Positions 8,363 to 16,846 of a stretch of 33,835 nt of DNA are shown in pieces. The notes below the pieces were generated by a model. The model made no database searches and was not told the DNA's origin. It saw nothing but the letters and a program-made list of their open reading frames with translations. Numbering within the stretch: position 1 is the first letter of the stretch; every line of letters begins with the position of its first letter. Source of the stretch: Planctomycetaceae bacterium (GTDB lineage Bacteria > Planctomycetota > Planctomycetia > Planctomycetales > Planctomycetaceae); NCBI GenBank assembly GCA_029259845.1, contig JAJDEI010000063.1, positions 2,501-36,335 of the forward strand, given 5' to 3'. The translations under genes and the position numbers were made by a program.

Positions 8363-9208
8363 TCACGCGAAATAATCGACCGCGTTGCGGAACAGCCGCA
8401 GCCCATCGCCATCGCCGCTCATTCGCCGCCGGGTCCATTGCGGATGCTGGGTGGCGTCGATGAATCGCTCCGGGTGAGGCATCAGTCCCAGAACACGACC
8501 AGTGGCATCACTCAATCCTGCAAGATCGGCGACCGACCCGTTCGGATTGGCCGGGAAGCGTGATCCGCATGCCGCCCCCGACGCAGTATTCGTGTTGCAG
8601 GGTGATGCATACTGCAGCGCCAACTGCCCCGACTCACGCCACTGGTCGATGAGACCCGCGTCCCGAACGGCCACCCGTCCTTCCGCATGGGCGATCGGAA
8701 GTTCGATCCGCTCAATCCCCCGCAGAAAAACCGAATGCGGACTGCTGACGGCCAGTTCCACCCAGCGGGCGGTGTAGCGACCGTTGTCGTTCCACGTCAG
8801 CGTGACCTGCGGCTCTGGGGAACTTGTCTTTCCAGTGGCGGGCGAGCCAGCGTCGCGCGATCCACTGTCTTTCTTAGTCCCCGGCAGAATCCCCGCCTTC
8901 AACAGCACTTGAAATCCGTTGCAAATGCCCAGCGCCAGTTTGTCCGCCTGCAAGAACTCGCCGACGGCATCTCCCAGATGTCCCCTCAACTGCCGGCCGA
9001 AGACGACCCCCGCTCCCACGTCGTCGCCGTAACTGAATCCGCCCGGCACGCAGAGGATCTGGAACTTCGCGAGCAAATCCGGGGTTTCCAACAGCCGGAA
9101 CAGATGCACCCGCGCGGCCTGTCCTCCGGCGCGTTCGAAAGCGAACGCCGTTTCGAGATCGCAGTTCGTTCCAGGAGCCCTGAGGACGCAGATGCGGGGC
9201 GTTGCCAT
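8363..9208 (-). CDS. purQ: Phosphoribosylformylglycinamidine synthase, glutaminase subunit
   Basis: PurQ releases ammonia from glutamine for the fourth step of purine synthesis, converting FGAR to FGAM together with PurL and PurS. The 281 residues show the class I amidotransferase landmarks: VLRAPGTNCD at the start, CVPGGFSYGDDVGAG, the nucleophile Cys96 in LGICNGFQVLL, NPNGS, and the His245/Glu247 pair in GLMPHPERF. The usual length is nearer 225-260. The excess is partly explained by a Ser/Gly/Thr-rich insert at about residues 110-134, whose DNA (8833-8867) has palindromic ends. No other pur gene is present in the window. Confidence 0.93.
   Translation of the reverse strand: MATPRICVLRAPGTNCDLETAFAFERAGGQAARVHLFRLLETPDLLAKFQILCVPGGFSYGDDVGAGVVFGRQLRGHLGDAVGEFLQADKLALGICNGFQVLLKAGILPGTKKDSGSRDAGSPATGKTSSPEPQVTLTWNDNGRYTARWVELAVSSPHSVFLRGIERIELPIAHAEGRVAVRDAGLIDQWRESGQLALQYASPCNTNTASGAACGSRFPANPNGSVADLAGLSDATGRVLGLMPHPERFIDATQHPQWTRRRMSGDGDGLRLFRNAVDYFA
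8833..8867. repeat. Palindrome-ended insertion inside purQ
   Basis: The segment begins CAGTGG and ends CCACTG and codes in frame for the Ser/Gly-rich insert of PurQ (DSGSRDAGSPATGK). The neighbouring PurQ sequence on both sides reads normally, so this looks like a small repeat unit accommodated in a surface loop. Confidence 0.5.
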
Positions 9209-9614
9209 GCTGTTCGATCGGACTCGATACCGCGAAACGTGAGATTCAGGGGTCCGGCACCGCTTTCGGACGGAAACGGCGTCGGACTCAGGAAAGGTGC
9301 TGACCGAAAACGGTGCCGGACCTCAACCTGTGAACGCTCATGGGATTCTAAGCCCTGGGCACCCGATCTGCGAGTTTCACCGGCCGCGAAATCGAAGGGA
9401 TGGAGCATTCACTGGCTGTGGCGCGCAAACCATTTAACCACAGGCAATTACGGGCACCCAGGTTCAACATCGTTAATCCGGAGGCCGAACGACCAATCTT
9501 GCGATCTGCTCACCAAACCTGTCTATCACCGGCAAAAACTGCTTGATAAAATCCCCGCCGCCGTCACGCGGAACTCTGGTCCGCAAATCCCCTCGGCGGG
9601 TCGCGAGATACCCG
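9209..9614. repeat. Intergenic region with inverted repeat 9250-9271 / 9302-9323
   Basis: This gap separates divergent purQ and the lipoprotein gene. It contains an inverted repeat with arms of 22 bases, 19 matching. The left core is GTCCGGCACCG and the right core is CGGTGCCGGAC, with a spacer of 30 bases. No gene was seen in the rest. Confidence 0.55.
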
Positions 9615-9947
9615 ATGCCTTCCAAACTCTGCCGGTTGCTCCTGGTCAGCGGACTGCTCTGCGGTTCCGGCTGTCTCCATCCGTGGAACTACCGGTTCCC
9701 GACGTTCTGGACGCGCCCGCCCGAAGTGGAGCGGCAGGAGTACCAATACCACGATCCGTTTCCGGACAGTCAGACTGGTCCCAGCACGGGAACACGGCCC
9801 TACGAGTACAATGATCAGCGCCCGCTGCCGGTCCACATCCGGGAAAAGTACGACGGCTCCCGAATCCGCCAGTCCCTTGGAGGGAGCGTCCCCCCGCCCG
9901 TGGGGCCCGCGCCCGGCAGTGAGTATCCGCAGGTCGTTCCCTTCTGA
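9615..9947 (+). CDS. Small lipoprotein, hypothetical
   Basis: Starting at the ATG at 9615, the 110-residue product has a signal sequence ending in LLVSGLLCGSGCLHPW. The Cys in GSGC is a good lipidation site, so it should be anchored to a membrane. The mature part is short, rich in Pro, Tyr and Arg (YQYHDPFPDSQTGPSTG), and looks disordered. I do not recognise a functional domain. It lies 83 bases upstream of the secreted prenyltransferase-like gene in the same direction and may be cotranscribed with it. Confidence 0.72.
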   Translation: MPSKLCRLLLVSGLLCGSGCLHPWNYRFPTFWTRPPEVERQEYQYHDPFPDSQTGPSTGTRPYEYNDQRPLPVHIREKYDGSRIRQSLGGSVPPPVGPAPGSEYPQVVPF

Positions 9948-10030
9948 TTCGGGAACACGTAGACTGGAAGAGTCTTGAGGGGACGGCGTAATCCCCGGTC
10001 GGTTCTTATCCCTTGAGAACGGGGACGGAC

Positions 10031-11098
10031 ATGCGGCGCTCCGTTGAGTTCTGCATTGCGTGCCTGTCCGTCATCCTCGCCCTCGGCGTACCCGCGGGAC
10101 GGGCTCAGGATGCACCGCAGCGGGAATCCGGCTCGCGCGACAGCCGCAACCTGATCACTCCTCGGACGGAAGCCGCCATTCAGTCCGGGCTGCAGTGGTT
10201 GGCCGCGCAACAGCGTGCAGACGGGTCGTTCGGCTCGGTCTTTGCCTATCAGCAAAACGTCGGCGTAGCCGGACTGTGCGGGATGAGCTTTCTTGCCTCC
10301 GGAAGCACGCCCGGTCGCGGCCCCTACGGCGAGAATGTTTCCCGCACGTTGGACTATGTCGTCTCCTGCGCCCAGCCGAGCGGTTTCCTCAGCGAACCGA
10401 ACGCCGGTGAGCGGTATCATGGGCCGATGTACGGACATGGTTTCGCGACGCTGTTTCTGGCCGAAGCGTACGGCATGAGCCCCCGGGAGGATGTTGCCCA
10501 GGTTCTCAGGCGGGCGGTCCGACTGATCATCGACACGCAGAACGACCAGGGCGGGTGGCGGTACAACCCGCAACCGGAGGTCGCCGACATCTCGGTGACC
10601 GTCTGCCAGGTGATGGCCCTGCGAGCCGCGCGCAACTGCGGCATCACCGTCCCCAAGGAGACCATCGACCGCAGCATCGACTATGTCCGCCGCAGCCAAA
10701 ACAACGACGGGGGCTTCAAGTACCAACTCCTCCGAAGTGCCGAGAGCCGTTTCCCGCGGTCCGCCGCGGCCCTCGTCGCCCTGTACACCGCCGGCGTTCA
10801 CGAGGGGGACATCATCGATCGCGGGCTGCAGTACATGATGCAATTTCGCCCCTCCGGCGTGCGGCGGCGCGATTCCCAGCACTATCATTACGGGCACTAT
10901 TACGCCGTCCAGGCGGCGTGGCACGCCGGCGGCGATGACTGGCAAACGTGGTATTCCGCCATCCGGGAAGACCTGCTGAGCATGCAGAGCAACCAGGGAT
11001 CCTGGTCCAATCGCTGGATCGGCCCGGAGTACGCGACCGCCATGTCGCTGCTGGTGCTGCAAACTCCCAACAACCTGCTGCCCATCTTCGAACGGTGA
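10031..11098 (+). CDS. Secreted prenyltransferase/squalene-oxidase repeat protein
   Basis: This 355-residue protein has a signal peptide (CIACLSVILALGVPAGRAQ) followed by repeats of the alpha/alpha-toroid type seen in terpene cyclases and prenyltransferases: GLQWLAAQQRADGSFG, QNDQGGWRYNP, RRSQNNDGGFKY and LLSMQSNQGSWSN. The repeats are recognised by Gln/Asn-Gly-Gly-Trp/Phe signatures. The Asp-rich catalytic motif of true squalene cyclases is not evident, so enzymatic activity should not be assumed. The ATG at 10031 sits after GGGGACGG; an in-frame alternative start lies six codons earlier. Its stop overlaps the GTG of the next gene, so the two are probably translationally coupled. Confidence 0.85.
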   Translation: MRRSVEFCIACLSVILALGVPAGRAQDAPQRESGSRDSRNLITPRTEAAIQSGLQWLAAQQRADGSFGSVFAYQQNVGVAGLCGMSFLASGSTPGRGPYGENVSRTLDYVVSCAQPSGFLSEPNAGERYHGPMYGHGFATLFLAEAYGMSPREDVAQVLRRAVRLIIDTQNDQGGWRYNPQPEVADISVTVCQVMALRAARNCGITVPKETIDRSIDYVRRSQNNDGGFKYQLLRSAESRFPRSAAALVALYTAGVHEGDIIDRGLQYMMQFRPSGVRRRDSQHYHYGHYYAVQAAWHAGGDDWQTWYSAIREDLLSMQSNQGSWSNRWIGPEYATAMSLLVLQTPNNLLPIFER

Positions 11099-12390
11099 CC
11101 GTCGTGACGAGACAGTCCGTGCTTTGTCTTGGCTTTCTGCCGGTCGTGATACTGACCGCGTTACTGGCTCCTCTGGCGAGCGGCGACGAGGCTGCTTCCC
11201 CGATGTCGTCAATCGGGACCGAAGTGCTCGTTCGTCCGATCGACGGAGCCGCCGTCCGGGGACGGCTGACGTCGCTCGATAAACAGTCATTGTCAATCCG
11301 CGACGAGAGCGGTGCGGAGCAGTCCTGGAGTCGCAGCGAACTGCGTGAACTGTCAGTGACGCCCTCGCCCCCAGCCGTTGCTGAGACTCTGTCGATCGAG
11401 ACGCCGCCGGTCGTGTTGCTGGCGAACGGCGATGTGCTGTGCGGCACCGTCACCAGCGCCGACGAAGACACGCTCACCCTCGCCTGGAGCGGCGTCGATC
11501 CGACACAAGAGGTCACGCTGCCACTCGAAGTCGTGCGCAGCTTCGCCTTGCAGCAGCCGGAAGACGAGCTCGACCGCATCCGTCTGCGACGCATCTGGGC
11601 CTTGCTGGAACCGCACGCGGACCGGTTGGTCTCCACCGGCAACACGCACTTCGACGGAGAGTTCCTGGGGCTGGCCGACGGCCAGTTGCGGCTCAAAACT
11701 TCTCTCGGTGTGGCGCTGGCCCCGGAGAAAGAGGTCGTTGCCGTCGTGATGAACAGCGAGCTGCTCAGCCGGCGGAAAGTCGACGGCCCGTATCTCGTCG
11801 TCTCCTTTCATGACGGCTCGCGGGTTTCTCTGGAGTCGCTGCGGTTCGCTGGGGAGGGCCGCCTGGCTGGGCGGACCGTTTGGGGCGTCGACTTGTCCTT
11901 TCGCCTCGACCGGGCGACCGGCGTGTTGTTCCTCGGGGATCGCGTGATTCCCCTGGCCGGCCTCACTCCGGCAGGCTACGAGTTCACTCCGTACCTCACG
12001 CAAAAGCATCCGCTCGTCACCAACCGCAACGTCAAAGGGGGCCGGCTGCGGCTGCGTGGCCGGACGTACGCCATCGGGCTGGGCGTCTTTAGCAAATCCG
12101 AGGTGACCTACGATCTGACCGACGGCGGGTACGAGCGATTCGAGTCCATCGTCGGCGTGGACGACATGACCGGCGGAGGCGGGGACGTCCTGTTTGCCGT
12201 TGAAGTTGACGGCCGCCGCGTCTACGAATCCAAGCTGTTAAACGGCCGCAGCCCGGCAGAGACGGTCGGTCCCCTCGACGTGGCCGGCGCCACGACACTC
12301 AAACTGATCGTCGAATTTGGCCGTTTCGCCAACATTCAGGACGTCGCCGACTGGTGCAACCCGGTGCTGATCAAGCCGCGCAAGCCGTGA
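11095..12390 (+). CDS. Exported protein with C-terminal NPCBM domain
   Basis: I take the GTG at 11095, which overlaps the preceding TGA; a GTG at 11104 is also possible. The 431-residue product has a hydrophobic export signal (SVLCLGFLPVVILTALLAPLA). The middle resembles repeated SH3-like beta modules (GTEVLVRPIDGAAVRGRLTS, LLANGDVLCGTVTS, LADGQLRLKTSLG). The C-terminal 130 residues match the NPCBM/galactose-binding-like fold: GLGVFSKSEVTYDL, GYERFESIVGVDD, VLFAVEVDGRRVYES and LIVEFGRFANIQDVADW. NPCBM modules are known from glycoside hydrolases and are thought to bind carbohydrate. No catalytic domain is present, so a surface-binding or structural role is likely. It probably acts with the coupled prenyltransferase-like protein. 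Confidence 0.82.
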   Translation: MTVVTRQSVLCLGFLPVVILTALLAPLASGDEAASPMSSIGTEVLVRPIDGAAVRGRLTSLDKQSLSIRDESGAEQSWSRSELRELSVTPSPPAVAETLSIETPPVVLLANGDVLCGTVTSADEDTLTLAWSGVDPTQEVTLPLEVVRSFALQQPEDELDRIRLRRIWALLEPHADRLVSTGNTHFDGEFLGLADGQLRLKTSLGVALAPEKEVVAVVMNSELLSRRKVDGPYLVVSFHDGSRVSLESLRFAGEGRLAGRTVWGVDLSFRLDRATGVLFLGDRVIPLAGLTPAGYEFTPYLTQKHPLVTNRNVKGGRLRLRGRTYAIGLGVFSKSEVTYDLTDGGYERFESIVGVDDMTGGGGDVLFAVEVDGRRVYESKLLNGRSPAETVGPLDVAGATTLKLIVEFGRFANIQDVADWCNPVLIKPRKP

Positions 12391-12402
12391 CAGTGAATCA
12401 GG

Positions 12403-12440
12403 CGTCCTCGTTCCCAAACTGGAGTTTGGGAACGAGGACG
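12403..12440. repeat. Perfect hairpin repeat (REP-like), possible terminator
   Basis: The arms 12403-12420 and 12423-12440 are exactly complementary over 18 bp (core CTCGTTCCCAAACT / AGTTTGGGAACGAG). The core CCCAAACT...GTTTGGGAACG recurs at 33621-33642, and a half copy lies near 12902. It sits between convergent genes, where it could also stop transcription. Confidence 0.7.
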
Positions 12441-12458
12441 TGAGCTGTCGCTCAGCAA

Positions 12459-12650
12459 CTACTTGACTCGCTTGGCGAGGATGACAAGAAGCACTGCGTT
12501 GAGGATGCATATCGCAACTGCGGTCATGGTTTGCCATCGCGGGAAAATCCCCGGCCACGAATAGGCGATACATGCACCCGAAATTAGCGACATGACGCTC
12601 ATTATGTAGAAAGCGAATCGGAGGCGTCTCGCAGGATCGGGCGTTGCCAT
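12459..12650 (-). CDS. Small two-helix membrane protein, hypothetical
   Basis: This 63-residue frame starts with ATG at 12650, preceded by GAGGA at suitable spacing. It predicts two membrane helices (FYIMSVMSLISGACIAYSWPG and TMTAVAICILNAVLLVILA) with basic ends. I recognise no family. The clean ribosome binding site and hydrophobic pattern support it as a real gene, convergent with the NPCBM gene. Confidence 0.55.
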   Translation of the reverse strand: MATPDPARRLRFAFYIMSVMSLISGACIAYSWPGIFPRWQTMTAVAICILNAVLLVILAKRVK

Positions 12651-12952
12651 GCTGCCATCCTCTTCGCCGATTCCGTCAACAGTGACGTGGTGTGTTACGT
12701 ACGCGTTTCAGCCGCCGTGGCGATTCGCTGTTTTCACGCAGGACGGCTTGAGGAACGGACCACGCTGTGGAGACGCGTACTCCACACCCCCTACGAGTAA
12801 TCCGGGTTGGCCAACAGCACCGGAATGCCGAGGAATCCTCCGCGTCACCTCCCGTATCTCTGCGTCTCCGCGGTGAAGAAAACCAATGAGCGCCCAGCAA
12901 TTCCTCGTTCCCAATTCCGGTCCTGAAACTAGGGATCGGCGGACTCCCCTCG
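12651..12952. other. Intergenic region with planctomycete-type repeat scraps
   Basis: No gene seen. It contains a stretch reading CTCTGCGTCTCCGCGGTGAA at 12859-12878, which resembles a phrase often repeated in such genomes (from memory, not searched). It also holds a half copy of the CTCGTTCCCAA repeat at about 12904-12914. Confidence 0.35.
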
Positions 12953-15343
12953 TCAATTCGAGGTCGTTTCCAGCTTTTGCAGGAACGAGTAGAGCACGAT
13001 GTTGACGGCGATGCGGGTGGCGTCTTCGGTGGTGTAGCCGGCGCAGGCGGAGGTCGCCTGCCGCTGCAGGGCGCAACTCAGGTCGTACTTGCTGTAGATG
13101 ACGGCCAGACGTCCGTTGATCACCAGTCCCTCCAGGATCGGCTCGCCGACGGAAAGTTCGGTGTCCAGAACCGAGCCGCTCCGTTCGTCGCGCGGCAGCC
13201 TGCGCTCGACTTGGCGGATGTCGTATCCCCACTCCGAATGAAACAGTTCGTTGTCGACGGGAATCCGCTCCAACTCCCGGCCGAACATCTGCTCGATCAA
13301 ACGCCGGAAGGCCGTGTCAAACGCCTTGGCGCCGCAGCACGCATCGGCGAACAGCAGGCCGCCGTTCTCCAAGTGCTTTTTGAGCTGCTCCCGTTCCGCA
13401 ATCGAATAGGAGAAGTTCTGACGTCCATGCATGTACAGCAGCGGATAGTCGAATAACCGGGGGTCGGTCGCCGGCAGGTTGGCGATGCGGGAGGTGGGAC
13501 GCAGGCCGACTTTCTTCTCCAGGGCGTCGAGCAGATGCCGCGCGGCGTTGCGGGCCGTGTCCCAGCCGCCGGTGTGTCTCAGCTGCGCCAGCCGGATGGT
13601 CCCGCGGCCCGAGGCCTCGTCTTCCTCCTCAGTCGCGATCGCCTCGGGACCGTCGAGCTTGTCGTGGACCTCACGATTGGTGGCGTAGGCGACGATGTTC
13701 GTGCCAATCTTCATCGACCGGCCGATGGCCGCTTTGAGTTGAGGCGACCGGCCCGATGAGTCCGACGCCATCCAGTGGTCCCAGCGACAGGAGTGGTCGA
13801 AGGGGGCATAGATGATGGCGGTGCGGCAGCCGAAGTCCACGCCCCACAATTCAGGCGGGTTCTCGTCGATCAAAAACTCCGTGCGGTACACGTCGTGAGT
13901 GTCCGGCAGCTTGCGGAGGCGAAACTCGCCGGTGGGGAACATCCGCTTGACCAGTTCGCGAAAGCCCGCATCGAATCCGCCGCCTTCGCAGTTTTCGATC
14001 GCCAGCAGAAAACCGCCCTGGGCGATGTACTCGCGGAGCAAATCGATCTGTTCCCCCTGGATGCTGTCCGGTGCCTCCGCCCCGGAGAGGAGTTGCACCG
14101 GTGCTTGCAGCAGCGCCTGCACGCCCTCTTCGTGAATCGCCTTGTCGAAATCGACCACCTGCCAGGTGAGCAGTGACGGCCAGCGTTTGCGACCGGAGAT
14201 GAAGCCGACCAGATTGCGGACGTCGTTGGGATGCCGGTTCCAGTCGTCGGAGAGCGGCTCGCCGGTGGCCGGGTTGCGGGGGCCGAATTTGAGCTTGTTG
14301 ATCAGGACCGGCGCGAGGCCCTTCGACAGGAATAGCAGCGCGAAGCTGGTGCTGACGTTGTCGTCCTGGGCGATGGCTGAGCCGTCCTGCCAGGCACCGG
14401 TGGCGGGAGACTGCTTCTTGACGAGAAAGCCGGCCCCTTCGCGGTACCAGTCGTGGTCACCGAAAAACCGCCGGCCCGACAGCCGACCGGCCCGTTCCAG
14501 TCCGTAGAGATAGTACAACAGCCAGTTGCCGCCCCCCGGATTATCGCGGACCCGGAAGCGGCTGCCCATCCAGCGGACGCCCGCTTCGAGCGCCTGCTGC
14601 ACGTCGTCTTCGTCGCTGCCGCCGCAACAGTCAAGTTCGCCATCCGGAGGGTCCTCCTCCAGGAACGAATCGATAATCGCCAGCGATCCGATGCCGGCAA
14701 CGGTCATGCTGCCGGTCGGACCGGAGCGGCCCTCGCCGTACGTCCAGCCGGCTCCGGTGACTGATTCGCGGCTGCCAACCTGCTCCTGCAGCCAGTGGTC
14801 GCGGGCTTTGCGCCACGTGCCTCGGTCGACCTGGTAGCCGGCCACCTGAGCCGCTTCCCGCAGCCCGAGCAGGGCGTATTGCGTACAACTGTTGTCCCAG
14901 CCACCCCCGTTGGCAGTGTAATGCCATCCCCCGGAGTTTTTTTGACTGGCTTCGAGAATCTCGGCCAGCCGGAAGATGAGGCCGCCATCGCGCTGGCCGT
15001 CCTTCACCGCCGCCAGTGCCATAATCATCAGCGCAAGGTCATAGGTGTTGTCCGGCGGCTCCACATGCCGCAGGTACTTCAGGCCATTTTGGATCGTGGG
15101 ATGCCGAGCATCGAGTCCCGAATTCGACAGCGCAAGCACGACGATTGCATTCGCTCCGGCTCGCTCCCCCGACCAGGAGCCGTCCGGGAGCTGCTGGCTG
15201 ATGAGGTATTCCTGGGCCCGCTGGATCGCGCGTTTGACGCTCACCCGAAGCTCGGTGTCATCGGCCGCCGGGAGCGATGAGATTCCTGCCAGCAAGCAGA
15301 GCGCGGCAGTAACGGCCATCAACATCCGCGAAAGGCGCGTCAT
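12953..15343 (-). CDS. Secreted protein: prenyltransferase-like repeats plus two DUF4159 domains
   Basis: The 796-residue product starts at an ATG behind AAGGAGA and has a signal peptide (MLMAVTAALCLLAGISSLPA). Residues about 35-350 form alpha/alpha-toroid repeats (YLISQQLPDGSWSG, EASQKNSGGWHYTANGGGW, VKKQSPATGAWQDGS). Two DUF4159 domains follow, at about 383-560 (LLREYIAQGGFLLAIE, GCRTAIIYAPFDHSCRW) and 580-793 (LLYMHGRQNFSY, LKKHLENGGLLFADACCGAKAFD, LAVIYSKYDLSC). DUF4159 has an amidotransferase-like fold, but its biochemical role is not established. The duplication of this domain after a toroid domain is notable. It is the last gene of the - strand run with the ABC transporter and its membrane partner, separated from them by 147 bases. 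Confidence 0.85.
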   Translation of the reverse strand: MTRLSRMLMAVTAALCLLAGISSLPAADDTELRVSVKRAIQRAQEYLISQQLPDGSWSGERAGANAIVVLALSNSGLDARHPTIQNGLKYLRHVEPPDNTYDLALMIMALAAVKDGQRDGGLIFRLAEILEASQKNSGGWHYTANGGGWDNSCTQYALLGLREAAQVAGYQVDRGTWRKARDHWLQEQVGSRESVTGAGWTYGEGRSGPTGSMTVAGIGSLAIIDSFLEEDPPDGELDCCGGSDEDDVQQALEAGVRWMGSRFRVRDNPGGGNWLLYYLYGLERAGRLSGRRFFGDHDWYREGAGFLVKKQSPATGAWQDGSAIAQDDNVSTSFALLFLSKGLAPVLINKLKFGPRNPATGEPLSDDWNRHPNDVRNLVGFISGRKRWPSLLTWQVVDFDKAIHEEGVQALLQAPVQLLSGAEAPDSIQGEQIDLLREYIAQGGFLLAIENCEGGGFDAGFRELVKRMFPTGEFRLRKLPDTHDVYRTEFLIDENPPELWGVDFGCRTAIIYAPFDHSCRWDHWMASDSSGRSPQLKAAIGRSMKIGTNIVAYATNREVHDKLDGPEAIATEEEDEASGRGTIRLAQLRHTGGWDTARNAARHLLDALEKKVGLRPTSRIANLPATDPRLFDYPLLYMHGRQNFSYSIAEREQLKKHLENGGLLFADACCGAKAFDTAFRRLIEQMFGRELERIPVDNELFHSEWGYDIRQVERRLPRDERSGSVLDTELSVGEPILEGLVINGRLAVIYSKYDLSCALQRQATSACAGYTTEDATRIAVNIVLYSFLQKLETTSN

Positions 15344-15490
15344 CCCCGTCTCCTTCGAGATTCACCGACGGCAATTGGCCACCCCTCCCGGTGGGGAGCC
15401 GGGTGCCTATCAGAGACATTCTCGCCGAACGGCCCGCGAACGCCAAGACGAACCTGCCTTCCGGGCCGTCGGCTTGGGAGGGGCGCCCCG

Positions 15491-16846
15491 TCAGTTGAAC
15501 TCAGAACTGACCTTTTGTTGGAATCGTTCCTCGAGATCAGCCCGGACACCGGGGTTTTCGTCCCACACGTTGCGGAGCGGAAAGTCCTGCGGGATGGGCT
15601 CGCCGAACAGCCGCAACACGTACTGCCACATCAACTGGGACTTCAGGACATCTTCGACGGTCTCATCGTGCTGCAACAGGTGGGGATACTTCGTGAACAC
15701 TGCACCCAGTTCGTTCAACCCCTGCTCCAAAAGCTCGCGCGCGGGCTTGAGATCGACCTCGAAGAATTTAATCCTGCCCTCGGCCAGCTTTCGCCGCGCT
15801 TCGACAGTGGATTGCTGGGATTCGACTTCGCTACGGTCTTCCCAATAGGGATAGTTGGTCATCTTCCGGTAGCGGTCAAACCATTCCCGCTTGTCCGCGA
15901 TATCGTGGTCGGGGTCATCCGCGGCGAGTTGCTGCAGGTCTTCTTCGGTCGCCCCGAGGATGATCACGCCACCGGGGGTATCGAACGTATCGCGCCCATA
16001 CTCTCCGACCCACCATTGATGGCCGTCGCGCCAAGCCTCGAGAGAAACTTCGTCGAACTCGCCCTCCGATTGCAGCGCAGCCGCGTAATCCATTTGTGAA
16101 CGTCCCGGGTAGGAGCGAAACAGCGACCGCGCCATGATGTGCTGCTCCACGCCGGGCAGTTCTTCTTTCTCGTTGGCGGTGGTGTAATAGTCCTTGGCGA
16201 CGAGGTAGTTGTCGCGGTTGTCCGGATTGATCGTCTCGTCGGCGCGGCCTTCCCAGCGGGGGTCGGGGTCCGATTTGAAGAACTTGCGGAACTGAACGTG
16301 TTCGTCGGAGCGGCCGATCTTCTTGCCGAAGAATTCGCCCGTCTGGTTGTACAGCTCCGCCGCGTCTTCGTTTTGGCCAGTCCCCCGCATCAGGAACTTG
16401 GCCCCTTTTTTCACCCAGAAGAAACGGTCCTCCACGGCGTCGCATTCGGCAGACACGTTGAACGCCAGATTCCAACCCTGGTACTTCCAGACCTGGAGAA
16501 AACGGGGCTGGAGCTTGATGATGGATTCGACGGTCTGTTCCAGTTCGGACCAGTTCTTCATTCGCTTCTGTTCATCGGCCTGCATCCAGAGCATACTGCC
16601 GGCGATGCCACGCATGCCCAGCAACACGAGATTCATCGTCGCGCTGGCGGGATCGACGTCTCCGAGCGTCGCTTCGCCCAGCTTGTAGTTGTGCCGCAGC
16701 CGCGCGATTTTCCCGCCGGAGTTGCCCGGTTCGTTGGGAGCCGTCCGCTGCGTGGCCGGCATCCCCAGCGCGATAATGGGGATCAGCAGCACCAGGATGC
16801 CGAGCATGTAAACCAGTTTGCGTTGTTGTGTCGTCAGTTGGTTCAT
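15491..16846 (-). CDS. Single-pass membrane protein linked to ABC transporter
   Basis: I start at the ATG at 16846 because it overlaps the stop of the upstream permease gene by four bases (ATGA), a hallmark of translational coupling. The 451-residue protein has one N-terminal membrane helix (RKLVYMLGILVLLIPIIALGMP) followed by a large soluble, mostly helical region rich in charged and aromatic residues (LVLLGMRGIAGSMLWMQADEQKRM, IIKLQPRFLQVWKYQGWNLAFN). The helical pairs hint at TPR-like packing. Similar planctomycete proteins carry uninformative names, as far as I recall. It is almost certainly an accessory part of the adjoining ABC system; its exact role is unknown. Confidence 0.75.
   Translation of the reverse strand: MNQLTTQQRKLVYMLGILVLLIPIIALGMPATQRTAPNEPGNSGGKIARLRHNYKLGEATLGDVDPASATMNLVLLGMRGIAGSMLWMQADEQKRMKNWSELEQTVESIIKLQPRFLQVWKYQGWNLAFNVSAECDAVEDRFFWVKKGAKFLMRGTGQNEDAAELYNQTGEFFGKKIGRSDEHVQFRKFFKSDPDPRWEGRADETINPDNRDNYLVAKDYYTTANEKEELPGVEQHIMARSLFRSYPGRSQMDYAAALQSEGEFDEVSLEAWRDGHQWWVGEYGRDTFDTPGGVIILGATEEDLQQLAADDPDHDIADKREWFDRYRKMTNYPYWEDRSEVESQQSTVEARRKLAEGRIKFFEVDLKPARELLEQGLNELGAVFTKYPHLLQHDETVEDVLKSQLMWQYVLRLFGEPIPQDFPLRNVWDENPGVRADLEERFQQKVSSEFN

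Noticed and set aside
9815-11296. 493-codon - strand frame over the prenyltransferase-like gene
   Set aside because: A shadow of a GC-rich gene; no motif, and the + strand protein is clearly recognisable.
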